A DNA stretch of 64,000 nucleotides from an uncultured Prevotella sp. Its GTDB lineage: Bacteria > Bacteroidota > Bacteroidia > Bacteroidales > Bacteroidaceae. Shown in pieces: positions 34,024 to 43,068 of the stretch (position 1 is its first letter; every line of letters starts with the position of its first letter). Location: positions 1-64,000 of the forward strand of contig CADBVZ010000009.1 in NCBI GenBank assembly GCA_902798285.1, given 5' to 3'. A program made the position numbers and the translations under genes. Under the pieces are notes generated by a model. It made no database searches, was not told the DNA's origin, and was given only the letters and a program-made list of their open reading frames with translations.

Positions 34024-35439
34024 TTATTTAAATGAAATAGCCTGTTCTTTCATCGTTTTGGCAACATCATCCACGTCGAAGGGAACCTTACCCTTGCCTA
34101 GTTCCGGGGCGTTAAACGACTTCAGGTTGTTGTCGTAGAACGTCGGGTGCTCCTGTGGCAGACAAAAAGGTTTGTGGGCCTTGCCGTCCTTGTCTACGTA
34201 GCAGAAGTAAGGCTTACCATATAGTCCGTCGTCGCGCTTCGAAGCGAAGACAAACCAACGGCTGTTGCTGCTCCATGAATGGTACGTGTCGCTCTTCTCG
34301 CTGTTCACCATGCTAAGGCTGTCAATAGCACCCGTCTGCAAGTTTATCATCTGCAGATCAGCCTCAGGGTGCCAGATGGGGAAAGTGCCGTAATCGGCTA
34401 CGGTATAGAGAACGAAACGTCCATCCGGGCTGAGACGAGGATGACAAACACTCCGTTCGCTAAAAAGTGTGTCGACTTGCGTGCCGATGGTACCAGTGCT
34501 CTCGTCGAAGGGAATGCGGACGAGACTATACTGTAGGTTCTTAATATCTTGTGGTAGACTCACAGTATCGGCACTACAATAGTAGATGTACTTGCCGTCG
34601 GGTGAGAACGTGGGGAAAGTCTCGAACTTTAAACTATCGCTGAGCAAGGGCGATGAGATAACGCGATGCTCCTGCATATCAGCCACGAAGACGTTCGATG
34701 CGGCATCGTAAACTTCCAATCGTTTGCTGGCCAAGCTGTGGAAAGCGGGAATAATCTTCTGGGTGGAGTAGGTGATATAACGGCCCGTAGGACTGAAACC
34801 GAAATACACACTACCAGGGATGTTGAGCTTGCTCAGTACGCCGTTGCGATTCAGAATGGCACCACCACCAGGACCACGTACATACATCATCGACAGATTG
34901 GGATCCTGATTGGCGTAGGTATGGCAGTTCATACAACGGTTCTCCAGTTGCTCGTAATGTCCGAGAGCATTCACATCGAAGTTCTCCACACAGCGTTGCT
35001 GAATCTGCACGTGGTTCCATATCTCGTAGTCGGGCTCTATGAGGCGATAGGTGAGGTAAGGGTCTACCTTGTCGCTTACCACCTGCCACTTGAAGGATCG
35101 ATATTGTTGCCATGTGCCATTGATGAGGGCAGTCACGGTAACCTCTACCTCCTTGTCAGCAGATTGCTGCATCAGCGCCTTCCAGTCATCGATGTCGAAC
35201 ACAGCCTCGTTGCCGCTGGCATTCAGCGTCAGGTCTACTGCCTTCACCTCAATGGCTTCGCAGTCGGCACGCAACAGGAAGTTCAGGGGGGCGATGTTCT
35301 CTGGTATGGTCACATCGCAGTAGTCGGGATAGATAGGAGGCAGCTCGTCTTGCATCACGACATCCTTCGGTGTCGGCGTGCAGGAAGTGAGGAAACTTAG
35401 AAATCCTAAGAGTATTATGTGGATAAAAAACTTTCTCAT
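34024..35439 (-). CDS. Lipoprotein with CxxCH motif and TolB-like repeats, copy 3
   Basis: A 471-aa lipoprotein (lipobox LTSC). LPPIYPDYCDVTIPENIAPL, then CMNCHTY, GPGGGAILNRNG and repeats (FSPDGKYIYYCSAD, LSPDGRFVLYTVADYG, WSSNSRWFVFASKRDDG, KPYFCYVDKDG). Most divergent of the three, as seen by a shorter N-domain. It overlaps the DUF6057-like copy 3 by 4 bp in the same gene order as on the plus strand, so the unit moved or was copied as a pair. Confidence 0.72.
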   Translation of the reverse strand: MRKFFIHIILLGFLSFLTSCTPTPKDVVMQDELPPIYPDYCDVTIPENIAPLNFLLRADCEAIEVKAVDLTLNASGNEAVFDIDDWKALMQQSADKEVEVTVTALINGTWQQYRSFKWQVVSDKVDPYLTYRLIEPDYEIWNHVQIQQRCVENFDVNALGHYEQLENRCMNCHTYANQDPNLSMMYVRGPGGGAILNRNGVLSKLNIPGSVYFGFSPTGRYITYSTQKIIPAFHSLASKRLEVYDAASNVFVADMQEHRVISSPLLSDSLKFETFPTFSPDGKYIYYCSADTVSLPQDIKNLQYSLVRIPFDESTGTIGTQVDTLFSERSVCHPRLSPDGRFVLYTVADYGTFPIWHPEADLQMINLQTGAIDSLSMVNSEKSDTYHSWSSNSRWFVFASKRDDGLYGKPYFCYVDKDGKAHKPFCLPQEHPTFYDNNLKSFNAPELGKGKVPFDVDDVAKTMKEQAISFK

Positions 35440-36839
35440 ATCTCCGGAGCTTTTATCTTATCGAAATAATACCAATATGAACCCTTGAACTGTGTGCTGC
35501 CTCGTTGTTCGTTATATTGCTGGAAGCGTTGGAACACGTCAGCCTTCTTGATGTACTTCTCCCATTCCTCCTGAGGTGCATTGGTGCCAGCCAACCAGAT
35601 GCACAGGGCTTCCTGATAGAGTGGTTTCAATCGAGGCTTGCCAGTGTCTATGCAATAACGGTCGTAGTCGCGCTTGAAGTTAGTGATATCCTTCAGTAGC
35701 AGGTTACTGCACAGGATGTAGTCGAGGGCGATGGTGTTGTCGGCGTTGGCATCCAGCAACTGCATCATCAGGAAGTGGGCATTATCGGTAATGGTGATGG
35801 TGTCGTGCTGGTTCACCATCTGCATTTTCTTCTGATAGATCTGCTTGCCGTGTTGACGCATATTCTCTGCCCATTTGCCGTATACCAGTGTCTTGTCGAG
35901 GATGCGCAGATACTTCTCTGCTGCCAACGAGTCGCCGCTTACAATGTTACATTCTGCCAGTCGGCGCATCATACGGACGTTGCGGTTGTTGTGCGAGAAG
36001 ACATTGGTCATCATCGCCGCCCGTTCCGTAAACGTCATGTCGCCTAATGCCCAGTAGAGCTCGTTCATATTGCGGATGGTGAGCATAGGGGTCTCGGGTC
36101 CTATCTTCTCGAAGGTGCCTAGGTAGTTCTGTGTGAACTTCAACAGATGGTCGGGCAGTTCGCCACGCTGGGCTTGAGCCAGATTATAGAAGAAAAGCAT
36201 TTGGTCTGTCCACTTTTCAGAACCTTCTACCATTCTAATGACCTTGTCGTGGTTGCCAAAGTAGTATTCGCAATCCACGGCGAAGTCTTTCTCCAGAATC
36301 AGGTCGGGTCCTTGTAGCTTCTTTATTTCTGGCAATCCAAAGAGCAGCCAAGTGGGCAGTATGCCGAGTGCCAGCAGCATCAGACGCATCTTCCAACCGT
36401 TCATCATCGATACAAGCCATAGTAACAGACACCAGCCTATCATGGCGATAGTAGATGACAGACGATAGCTTATGCTGAAATGACAGACGGCCATAAAGGT
36501 CATCACTACCAGTGCCAGTATCAGAGCGATCATTTTGCCTACCTTGAAGTTCCTAAGTGCCTTATATAATAAGGTTCCCACGAGCAACAGACAAATCGTC
36601 AGGATGATGGCTCCTACGTACAGATAGTAATAGAACTGCGTTAGGAAGTCACCTAACAGAAGTGCTAGTCCTCCATTGTGATTATAGGTCGAAATATAAT
36701 CCCAAGACCATAAAAATAGTTGGTTCTGTTCCTGGAAGAAGAAATGGTATGGATACCAGAATTGGAAGAATACAAAGAAGGCAATAGCCCATAGAGCCAT
36801 TACAATATTTGTGATTCCTATTAATCCAAGCTTCCTCAT
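35436..36839 (-). CDS. DUF6057-like membrane protein, copy 3
   Basis: A 467-aa protein with about six to seven membrane helices. The start motif is FQFWYPYHFFFQEQNQLFLW, with WDYISTYN, GGLALLLGDFLTQFYYY, then a helical soluble half (RRLAECNIVSGDSLAAEKYL). It is nine bp downstream of an AraC gene and coupled by a 4-bp overlap to the CxxCH lipoprotein. Function unknown; same pair as copies 1 and 2. Confidence 0.72.
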   Translation of the reverse strand: MRKLGLIGITNIVMALWAIAFFVFFQFWYPYHFFFQEQNQLFLWSWDYISTYNHNGGLALLLGDFLTQFYYYLYVGAIILTICLLLVGTLLYKALRNFKVGKMIALILALVVMTFMAVCHFSISYRLSSTIAMIGWCLLLWLVSMMNGWKMRLMLLALGILPTWLLFGLPEIKKLQGPDLILEKDFAVDCEYYFGNHDKVIRMVEGSEKWTDQMLFFYNLAQAQRGELPDHLLKFTQNYLGTFEKIGPETPMLTIRNMNELYWALGDMTFTERAAMMTNVFSHNNRNVRMMRRLAECNIVSGDSLAAEKYLRILDKTLVYGKWAENMRQHGKQIYQKKMQMVNQHDTITITDNAHFLMMQLLDANADNTIALDYILCSNLLLKDITNFKRDYDRYCIDTGKPRLKPLYQEALCIWLAGTNAPQEEWEKYIKKADVFQRFQQYNEQRGSTQFKGSYWYYFDKIKAPEI

Positions 36840-36848
36840 GGCTGATGC

Positions 36849-37733
36849 TTAAACGATAACCTTTGTCTTCTGGTATTTCTCACGGAATTCAGTTGGGCTG
36901 CAACCCTTGCGCTTTCGGAACAGACGGTTGAAGTTTGATAGCGTATTGAAGCCTGTTCTCCAGCAAATCTCGCTGATGCTATCTGAGGTGTCGACCAATA
37001 AGCGAGCGGCATGCCCTAGACGGATGTCGACAATATACTCAGAGATGTTCTTGGCAGTGCGTTGTTTGAAATATCGGCTGAATGCTGTTGATGCCATACC
37101 AACAAGATTAGCCAACTGATCGAGACTTATTTCTTCTTTATAGTGCTCATCGATATAGTTCTTCACTTTCAGAATCCGTTTCGATTCACTTTCCACTCCA
37201 ACCTTGGCAAACGAAGAGGTTGCCAACTCGCGAGCATCGTCGTATTTCGATAATTCATAGAGTATAGAGAAAAACTCTTGCACAGCCAAGAAACCTTCTT
37301 CTAAAGATGAAAGTCGGACAAGACGGTGGTAGACCATCATAATAGCCTGAGGAGGGAATGCTAGTCCACGCTTTGCCCTGATGAGCATTTGATAGATGGA
37401 TTTATACGAATTGAATCTGAATGGCGATGTGGACAAGTCGAAATTAAGTCGAAACTGAATCGTCACTTCATGGATGTCCTCACTCTTGCATTCGTGCTGC
37501 TCCCATACATGCTCTAAATCGGAGCTTGTTATGAGTACTAAGTCCAAATCGCCTATCACCTCGCTTGAGTCACCGACTACACGCCGAGCCCCCGCACCAT
37601 TGGCCACGAAGTTGAGTTCTAATACATCATGTACGTGAATGGGATAATCAAATTCCTTCTTATGGCGATTGGCCACGTACATAAAGTCATTCTCGTTCAA
37701 AGGTGTAATCTCGCGCAATACTCTTGTTTCCAT
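36849..37733 (-). CDS. AraC-family transcriptional regulator with cupin-like N-domain
   Basis: A protein of about 294 aa from ATG 37733 (METRVLREITPL); the open frame reaches 37769 only through a TTG. The N-terminal part looks like an AraC cupin sensor (YPIHVHDVLELNFV; DLEHVWEQHE). The C-terminal double HTH (about 190-294) has ISLDQLANLVGMASTAFSRYF and ISEICWRTGFNTLSNFNRLF. It is the first gene of the operon with DUF6057/CxxCH copy 3 (gap 9 bp), so it may control that unit. A -7 element lies 34 bp upstream. Confidence 0.85.
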   Translation of the reverse strand: METRVLREITPLNENDFMYVANRHKKEFDYPIHVHDVLELNFVANGAGARRVVGDSSEVIGDLDLVLITSSDLEHVWEQHECKSEDIHEVTIQFRLNFDLSTSPFRFNSYKSIYQMLIRAKRGLAFPPQAIMMVYHRLVRLSSLEEGFLAVQEFFSILYELSKYDDARELATSSFAKVGVESESKRILKVKNYIDEHYKEEISLDQLANLVGMASTAFSRYFKQRTAKNISEYIVDIRLGHAARLLVDTSDSISEICWRTGFNTLSNFNRLFRKRKGCSPTEFREKYQKTKVIV

Positions 37734-37766
37734 TATTTTGGTTTTATTTGGTCTTGATTTTGCCGA

Positions 37767-37774
37767 CAAAGATA
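37767..37774 (-). promoter_or_regulatory. -7 element of the AraC/copy 3 operon
   Basis: Minus-strand TATCTTTG, fitting TAnnTTTG, 34 bp before the AraC start. No TTTG at the standard distance. Confidence 0.4.
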
Positions 37775-37832
37775 CACCATTTAATTGAAAATACCACCTA
37801 AAAAGCGAAAAGTTTCATCTTTTTACAGTTTT

Positions 37833-37873
37833 TTCTGCAACTATTTGTATCTTCGCAGCGTCAAATAGACAAA
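37833..37873 (+). promoter_or_regulatory. Promoter/leader block shared with 42993-43035
   Basis: TTCTGCAACTATTTGTATCT followed by TCGCAGCGTCAAATAGACAAA. The -7 candidate is TATCTTCG (37849-37856). The same block, with few changes, precedes the TonB-barrel gene. Confidence 0.45.
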
Positions 37874-37891
37874 CATCAATTTAAATCTACA

Positions 37892-38950
37892 ATGAAGAAA
37901 GTATTGAAAATTGCACTGTTGAGTGTGCTGGGACTGGTCGTAGTCGCAGGTGTGTTAGTATGGATGGAATTCGGACCACTGATTAAAGGCGCTAATTCTT
38001 GCGTGAAACTCGACGACGGATTGTACTACATGGAGTATCGGGGCGACGATGGGTTCGACGGATTAATGGCGAAGGGCGGATTTGAGAAGGCTGACGATAT
38101 GGTTGACTTTATCATTGAATTCTTATCGAAAGGACATTACAAGCCTGAAGTGGATACTTCGAAAGAACCCTATGGATGTTCGGCACTCACGGTGAGCACA
38201 CCCGACGGCGGCGTAATGATGGGTCGCAATTTCGATTTCCCGTCGGCTATTGCCGTTATCATGCATTGCATTCCTGATAAGGGGTACGAAACAATCACTA
38301 CTTTCAACGCGGAGTTCTACGGATTTGGTAAGGATTACAAGCCCGAAGGATTCAAGAATCAGTATATGGCTTTGACTGGGTTGTTTGTCGCCCTCGATGG
38401 TATCAACGAGAAAGGATTGGCCATTGCCGATCTGATGGCTGGCGATACGATACAGACTAACCAGCGCACCAGCAAACCCGACCTAACGACGACAGCAGCC
38501 ATCGCCTATATGCTGAAGAATGCGGCTAATGTAGACGAGGCTCTCAAACTGCTTGAAGGTATCGATATGCACTCAGATATTGGTTCGGCTCATCATTACG
38601 CAATGGCTGATCCCACGGGCAGAAGCGTGGTTGTGGAGTATGTTGACAATAAAATGGTGGTAACGGAATCACCTGCCGTAGCCAATCACTATTTGTGCGA
38701 GCAAAAACTAAATGTAGGACTTGCAGAAGGTGATGACCGTTATGACAGACTTTGCCAACGGTTCGACCAGACGGGTGGTGTGATGAGTGAGAAACAGTTG
38801 ACTGATGCCATCTCGGCTGTTTCACAACCTCAGCGCGAGGGATTCCTCGGAACGGCTTGGACGATGGTGATGGATATGAAGCATCCTTCCATCACTTACT
38901 ATTCCCGCCGCCACTTCGACAAGCCATTCCATTTCGAAATAGGAAAGTAA
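37892..38950 (+). CDS. Linear-amide C-N hydrolase (choloylglycine hydrolase/C45-like Ntn enzyme)
   Basis: A 352-aa protein with one N-terminal membrane helix (about 5-25). The Ntn-hydrolase core begins with YGCSALTVSTPDGGVMMGRN (Cys would be the nucleophile after processing, or acts internally), then FDFP, and later GLFVALDGINEKGLAIADLM and YAMADPTGRSVVVEYV, as in the choloylglycine hydrolase/acyl-transferase group. Substrate unknown: bile acids, N-acyl amino acids and peptidoglycan-like amides are all conceivable. The Cys is not near the N-terminus because about 90 residues precede it, as in secreted Bacteroidetes members. It precedes an M28 peptidase by 45 bp. Confidence 0.72.
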   Translation: MKKVLKIALLSVLGLVVVAGVLVWMEFGPLIKGANSCVKLDDGLYYMEYRGDDGFDGLMAKGGFEKADDMVDFIIEFLSKGHYKPEVDTSKEPYGCSALTVSTPDGGVMMGRNFDFPSAIAVIMHCIPDKGYETITTFNAEFYGFGKDYKPEGFKNQYMALTGLFVALDGINEKGLAIADLMAGDTIQTNQRTSKPDLTTTAAIAYMLKNAANVDEALKLLEGIDMHSDIGSAHHYAMADPTGRSVVVEYVDNKMVVTESPAVANHYLCEQKLNVGLAEGDDRYDRLCQRFDQTGGVMSEKQLTDAISAVSQPQREGFLGTAWTMVMDMKHPSITYYSRRHFDKPFHFEIGK

Positions 38951-38995
38951 TATAAAAAAGAGATTATCCCCAAGGACACGATTAAGCTAACAATA

Positions 38996-40252
38996 ATGAG
39001 ATTGTGGTTATCAATAGTACTTTTGGCTTTGGTCTGCATACCGGGCAGTGCACAGGACTTGGCACATTACAAACGAGTAATAAAGGAACTCAGTTCAGCC
39101 AAGTACCAAGGACGAGGCTATGCTAAGGATGGTGCAAACAAGGCCGGTAAATATCTACAGAAGGAGTTTGAGAAGGCAGGTGTGGACGAGGTGACACTAC
39201 AACCTTTCAAGTTGAACATCAATACGTTCTGTGGTAAGATGCAGATGTGGGCCGATGGAAAAAAGCTAGAACCTGGTGTGGATTTCTCGATGCGAGAGTA
39301 TTCACCTGGCGTGAAGGGTGAGTTTCCTGTCTATCATGTCGACACGCTGAACTATAATGCTGAGCAGATGTTTGCCGACCTTGCCAAGCCTGAATACGCC
39401 AACTGTCTGGTGGCATGCGAGTTCTGGTTCACTTACAAGCATCGCAAGGATTTCTCCCGTTTACAAAAGGCTAACGAATGTAACAATGCTGGACTCATTT
39501 ACACATGGGAGGCACCAATTAAATTTTTTAAAGCCTACGGTGAGAAAGTGGTAGATAAACCTATCATATGGGTAACACCCGAGGCTATTGAGAGCGTACA
39601 GCGTGTAAAAGTGAATGTCGACAATCAGTTCCTGAAAGATTACGAGTGTTTCAACGTCATTGCAAAGGTTGCTGGGCTATGCCACGATAGTTGCTACGTC
39701 TTCACTGCGCATTATGACCATCTTGGCAATTTGGGCAAGAAGGTATTCTATGCCGGAGCCAACGATAATGCCTCGGGTACTGCCGCCATCGTAACATTAG
39801 CCGCCTATTATGCCAAGCATCGTCCGCCCTATGATATGTACTTTATTGCTTTCTCTGGTGAAGATGCTAATCTGCGTGGCTCCAATTACTACGTTGAGCA
39901 TCCCATCGTACCGCTGAGTCAGATCAAGTACCTGTTTAATATCGATATGATTGGTGACAACAATCCAGTTCAGTACTGCGAGGTGAGCGATGAGGGGATG
40001 CTAGGTTTTAAACTCTTTGAGACGATCAATACAGAGAAGTACCACTTCGAGGCTCTGTATCGTGGCGACCTGGCTGCCAATAGCGACCACTATCCCTTCG
40101 CCACGCGCCATGTGCCCTGCATTTTCTTAGAGAACGAAAAGGGTGATGCCTTCCAATACTACCATACCATCTTCGATACATACAAGACAGTCCGTTTCGA
40201 CAGTTATGAGCCTGTATTCCGATTGGTGCGCGACTTCGTAGAGCAGTATTAA
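38996..40252 (+). CDS. Secreted M28-family metallopeptidase
   Basis: A 418-aa protein with signal peptide (MRLWLSIVLLALVCIPGSAQ). The di-zinc peptidase set is complete: AHYDHLG (H239), GANDNASG (D257), SGEDANLRGS (E289), IDMIGD, and YYHTIFD (final His). A PA-like insert lies before the catalytic region (about 90-200). Probably an aminopeptidase of the periplasm. Possible operon with the amidohydrolase upstream and acyltransferase downstream (16-bp gap). Confidence 0.88.
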   Translation: MRLWLSIVLLALVCIPGSAQDLAHYKRVIKELSSAKYQGRGYAKDGANKAGKYLQKEFEKAGVDEVTLQPFKLNINTFCGKMQMWADGKKLEPGVDFSMREYSPGVKGEFPVYHVDTLNYNAEQMFADLAKPEYANCLVACEFWFTYKHRKDFSRLQKANECNNAGLIYTWEAPIKFFKAYGEKVVDKPIIWVTPEAIESVQRVKVNVDNQFLKDYECFNVIAKVAGLCHDSCYVFTAHYDHLGNLGKKVFYAGANDNASGTAAIVTLAAYYAKHRPPYDMYFIAFSGEDANLRGSNYYVEHPIVPLSQIKYLFNIDMIGDNNPVQYCEVSDEGMLGFKLFETINTEKYHFEALYRGDLAANSDHYPFATRHVPCIFLENEKGDAFQYYHTIFDTYKTVRFDSYEPVFRLVRDFVEQY

Positions 40253-40268
40253 AAGAATAGTATGACGG

Positions 40269-41294
40269 ATGAATAAGAAACGCCTTTTATATCTGGACAA
40301 TCTGAAGGTATGTCTGACGGTGCTGGTGATATTCCACCACGCAGGTCAGGCATACGGCGATCGTGGCGACTGGGCTTATCATCCCAGCAATCCTGCCGAG
40401 TTTATGCCTTGGATATGGCATTTCTTCTCAGTTAATGCAGCCTTCTTTATGGGGCTGTTCTTCCTGATTTCAGGTTACTTCGTGCCCACAAGTTTTGATA
40501 AGCAGGGGGCCAAGGTGTTTGTGAAGAAGAAACTCATCCGCCTGGGAATCCCGCTGTTGCTGATGGGTGGACTGATATCTGTTTTATCAGGCAAACCTGA
40601 GATTGGACACATGTGGTATATCGAGAGTCTGCTCGTATTCTGTCTTATTTATGCCTTGATACGCCAAATCTGCAAACCAATCGATAGTGAGTGTTCATCG
40701 AAACCTACCATCATCGGCCTGCTGATATTTGGTGGTGTGATGGGTATAGGTAGTTATTTCATCCGTCAGGTCAGTCCACAGGATCATTGGATCTGGCCCT
40801 TTGGCATCATCCCGTTGCCAATGGAGCCTGCCCACTATCTGCAGTATGTGATGATGTTTGTCATTGGTATTTTGGCACGAAGATTTGCCTGGCTCGAAAA
40901 AATGGGTAATACTACAGGAGCTCTATCGTTAACGATTGGCTGCCTTTTAGCTTTAGGCATCTATCTCCGCGACGGGGGTGTTTGGAACGACTTCGTAACT
41001 CAGTGGTTTGGCATTTACGAATCGCTCTTGTGCGTGTTTATCTGTTTCGGACTACTCTGGCTGTTCCGCCAGTATGGCAATTGCGACAGTAAGTTCTGGC
41101 AGTGGTGTGCTGCTCAGTCGTATGGCGCTTATATCTTCCATCTGTTGCTAATGATAGTTCTGCAATATGCCACTGATAGCATCTGGATGGGGGCCTTCGG
41201 CAAGTTTATGTTCATTGGCATTATTACCACCATCTGTTCGTTTGTGCTCACATGGTTGGTAAGGCTGATTCCTGGAGCCAAGAAAGTGCTTTAG
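40269..41294 (+). CDS. Acyltransferase-3 family membrane protein
   Basis: A 341-aa protein with about ten membrane helices. The N-terminal YLDNLKVCLTVLVIFHHAGQ is the AT3 signature (RxxDxLRxxxxxxVxxxH-like), with LIRLGIPLLLMG and WYIESLLVFCLIYAL. The C-terminal YIFHLL matches the group. It probably O-acylates a surface carbohydrate; acceptor unknown. Convergent with the LytTR gene (19 bp). Confidence 0.8.
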   Translation: MNKKRLLYLDNLKVCLTVLVIFHHAGQAYGDRGDWAYHPSNPAEFMPWIWHFFSVNAAFFMGLFFLISGYFVPTSFDKQGAKVFVKKKLIRLGIPLLLMGGLISVLSGKPEIGHMWYIESLLVFCLIYALIRQICKPIDSECSSKPTIIGLLIFGGVMGIGSYFIRQVSPQDHWIWPFGIIPLPMEPAHYLQYVMMFVIGILARRFAWLEKMGNTTGALSLTIGCLLALGIYLRDGGVWNDFVTQWFGIYESLLCVFICFGLLWLFRQYGNCDSKFWQWCAAQSYGAYIFHLLLMIVLQYATDSIWMGAFGKFMFIGIITTICSFVLTWLVRLIPGAKKVL

Positions 41295-41313
41295 GTCACC
41301 AAACAATGACTAT

Positions 41314-42243
41314 TTATATACTTTCCTCTTGCTTAATCGCAGCACGAACCTGTGCCATATTGCTGCGCGATACAGGGAGCGATTCTTGACAGTGCTTGAT
41401 GAGCAGCTGGATGGAACCAGAATGCGAGATGATTTGCTCTACTTGACCAAGGTTAACCAGAAAGGCACGATGGCAGCGCACAATCATCGGGTAGGGTAGA
41501 AGTGTTTCCTCCATCTGTTTCATGGTGGCGCGAAGCATGTCAGTACGCACTTGTCCGTCGCGCAGATGGCTCACTTTGACATAGTTGCCAACGGCCTCAA
41601 TAAATAATAAGTGGGATAACTGTAGTGTTACAGATTCGTTGGTTGTACCAGCGAGGGTCAATTCCTGTTGGAGGGGAGTCGTTGGTTGTTGGATGGGATC
41701 TGCAATCCCTGAGTCAGGAACTGCGGATTCTAAATCCGCAACAACACGTTCTTCTTGCATCTTCTTCAACTCCTCATTCAACTGTCGAGTCTCTTCCAAT
41801 TCCATCGCCAGATATTTATTGCGGAACTTGAAGCGCCAGTAGAGTCCGATGGCGAAGGAGAGGAATGCGATAATCACTAGCGTCTCCAGATAGTTGCTCA
41901 ACGACAGTCTGTTGCCCTCTACCAGCTCGCTCATCGCAAAGTGGCGATAGAGACAGATGAGTAGCGACACCAACGGCGTGTTGATGCATTGGAAACGGAG
42001 ATTCCTGCTGATGATATAGCTGATACCACGGTCGTAGGAGCGTGGCATGCGAATCATGTATCGCAGAATGACTTCCGTCAGAAAACAACTGAACAGGCCC
42101 AATGCAAATAAAGCCAGCAGATGAATAGAGGCTTGCCATTGCCACATTTCAAGTCCAAAGGGCTTGAAGATGGCTAATGCCAGCACCATGAAGGCGGTGC
42201 TGATGAAACGAGTGCTGATGGTTTCTTTGTGACCTTTGTTCAT
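41314..42243 (-). CDS. Membrane LytTR-family transcriptional regulator
   Basis: A 309-aa protein. Four membrane helices occupy about 15-155, then a coiled-coil linker (NKYLAMELEETRQLNEELKK). The C-terminal LytTR DNA-binding domain (about 205-305) includes LLFIEAVGNYVKVSHL, MIVRCHRAFLVNL and ISHSGSIQLLIK. No receiver domain, so this is a one-component sensor/regulator. Divergent from the LiaF-like gene; the two consensus promoters are back-to-back (42252-42283 and 42360-42391), suggesting it regulates that gene. Confidence 0.85.
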   Translation of the reverse strand: MNKGHKETISTRFISTAFMVLALAIFKPFGLEMWQWQASIHLLALFALGLFSCFLTEVILRYMIRMPRSYDRGISYIISRNLRFQCINTPLVSLLICLYRHFAMSELVEGNRLSLSNYLETLVIIAFLSFAIGLYWRFKFRNKYLAMELEETRQLNEELKKMQEERVVADLESAVPDSGIADPIQQPTTPLQQELTLAGTTNESVTLQLSHLLFIEAVGNYVKVSHLRDGQVRTDMLRATMKQMEETLLPYPMIVRCHRAFLVNLGQVEQIISHSGSIQLLIKHCQESLPVSRSNMAQVRAAIKQEESI

Positions 42244-42251
42244 ACGATTGG

Positions 42252-42283
42252 CAAAAGTAATACAATTCTGTTAAATCACCAAA
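42252..42283 (-). promoter_or_regulatory. Consensus promoter of the LytTR gene
   Basis: Minus-strand TTTG (42280-42283), exactly 20 bp, TACTTTTG (42252-42259); start codon 8 bp downstream. Confidence 0.65.
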
Positions 42284-42359
42284 TCATTCGTCACTTTTCA
42301 GTCATTTCATCACACATTTGGCTCCGTTTATCACAAAACTATGCAGAATATCCCAGAAA

Positions 42360-42391
42360 TTTGGAGGGTATGGCGATACATAATACCTTTG
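42360..42391 (+). promoter_or_regulatory. Consensus promoter of the LiaF-like gene
   Basis: TTTG (42360-42363), 20 bp, TACCTTTG (42384-42391): perfect match. ATG is 35 bp downstream. Confidence 0.75.
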
Positions 42392-42426
42392 CACCCAGAA
42401 ACGTTTAATTATAAAAAGTAAAAGTA

Positions 42427-42987
42427 ATGAAACCAAGAACGATTATCGGATTAGTTTTTATTGTAGCCGGACTGCTTAAGTTGACTATAATCTGGGAGTT
42501 TATTCATTGGAGTTGGTTCGCGCAGGTAACCGAGCAACCTTGGGTTACTTATTTCTGCATATTCCTTATTATATGTGTAGGTGCTCATCTGATTATTGAC
42601 AGTTACCGCCGCGATCCCGACCAGTGGTTGCAGCGCCCGCTGCCCATCGGTGAGGATGGCAAGCGCATCTGCTGCTCAGTACATTATGGTGGCGATGAAT
42701 ATGTATATCGCGGCGAGACGTTCCACGGTGCCCGCCTTGATGCTTTCTGCGGCGGTATCCGCATGGACCTACACGAGGCTGTGATTACCGAGGATGAGGA
42801 GATTGACATCCACACTTTCTGCGGTGGCATCGAACTTTATGTGCCAACCCATGTTAACGTTGTAGTGAAGAGTCGCAGTTTTATCGGTGGAGTAGGCAAC
42901 CATGTCACACATACCCCCGATCCGAAAGCGCCCACCCTCCACATCGTCGCCAGCAATTTCTTTGGCGGCGTGGATATCAAAAATTAA
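42427..42987 (+). CDS. LiaF/cell-wall-stress-type membrane protein
   Basis: A 186-aa protein with two membrane helices (about 5-25 and 38-58; GLVFIVAGLLKLTIIW, YFCIFLIICVGAHLII). A soluble beta-domain (about 80-186) follows, with repeated FCGGIRMDL / FCGGIELYV / FFGGVDI steps, typical of the LiaF C-terminal (DUF2154-like) fold. The family is linked to envelope stress sensing. It is divergent from the LytTR regulator and precedes a TonB-type barrel by 81 bp. Confidence 0.78.
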   Translation: MKPRTIIGLVFIVAGLLKLTIIWEFIHWSWFAQVTEQPWVTYFCIFLIICVGAHLIIDSYRRDPDQWLQRPLPIGEDGKRICCSVHYGGDEYVYRGETFHGARLDAFCGGIRMDLHEAVITEDEEIDIHTFCGGIELYVPTHVNVVVKSRSFIGGVGNHVTHTPDPKAPTLHIVASNFFGGVDIKN

Positions 42988-42992
42988 CCTTC

Positions 42993-43035
42993 TTCTGCAA
43001 CAATTTGTAATTTATCAGCGTCAAATACGACAAAT
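42993..43035 (+). promoter_or_regulatory. Promoter/leader block shared with 37833-37873
   Basis: TTCTGCAACAATTTGTAATT then TATCAGCGTCAAATACGACAAA. Near copy of the block before the amidohydrolase. The -7 element is poor here (TAATTTAT). Confidence 0.4.
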
Positions 43036-43068
43036 AGGTCAAAGAAACGATTAAAAGGATATAGGTAT

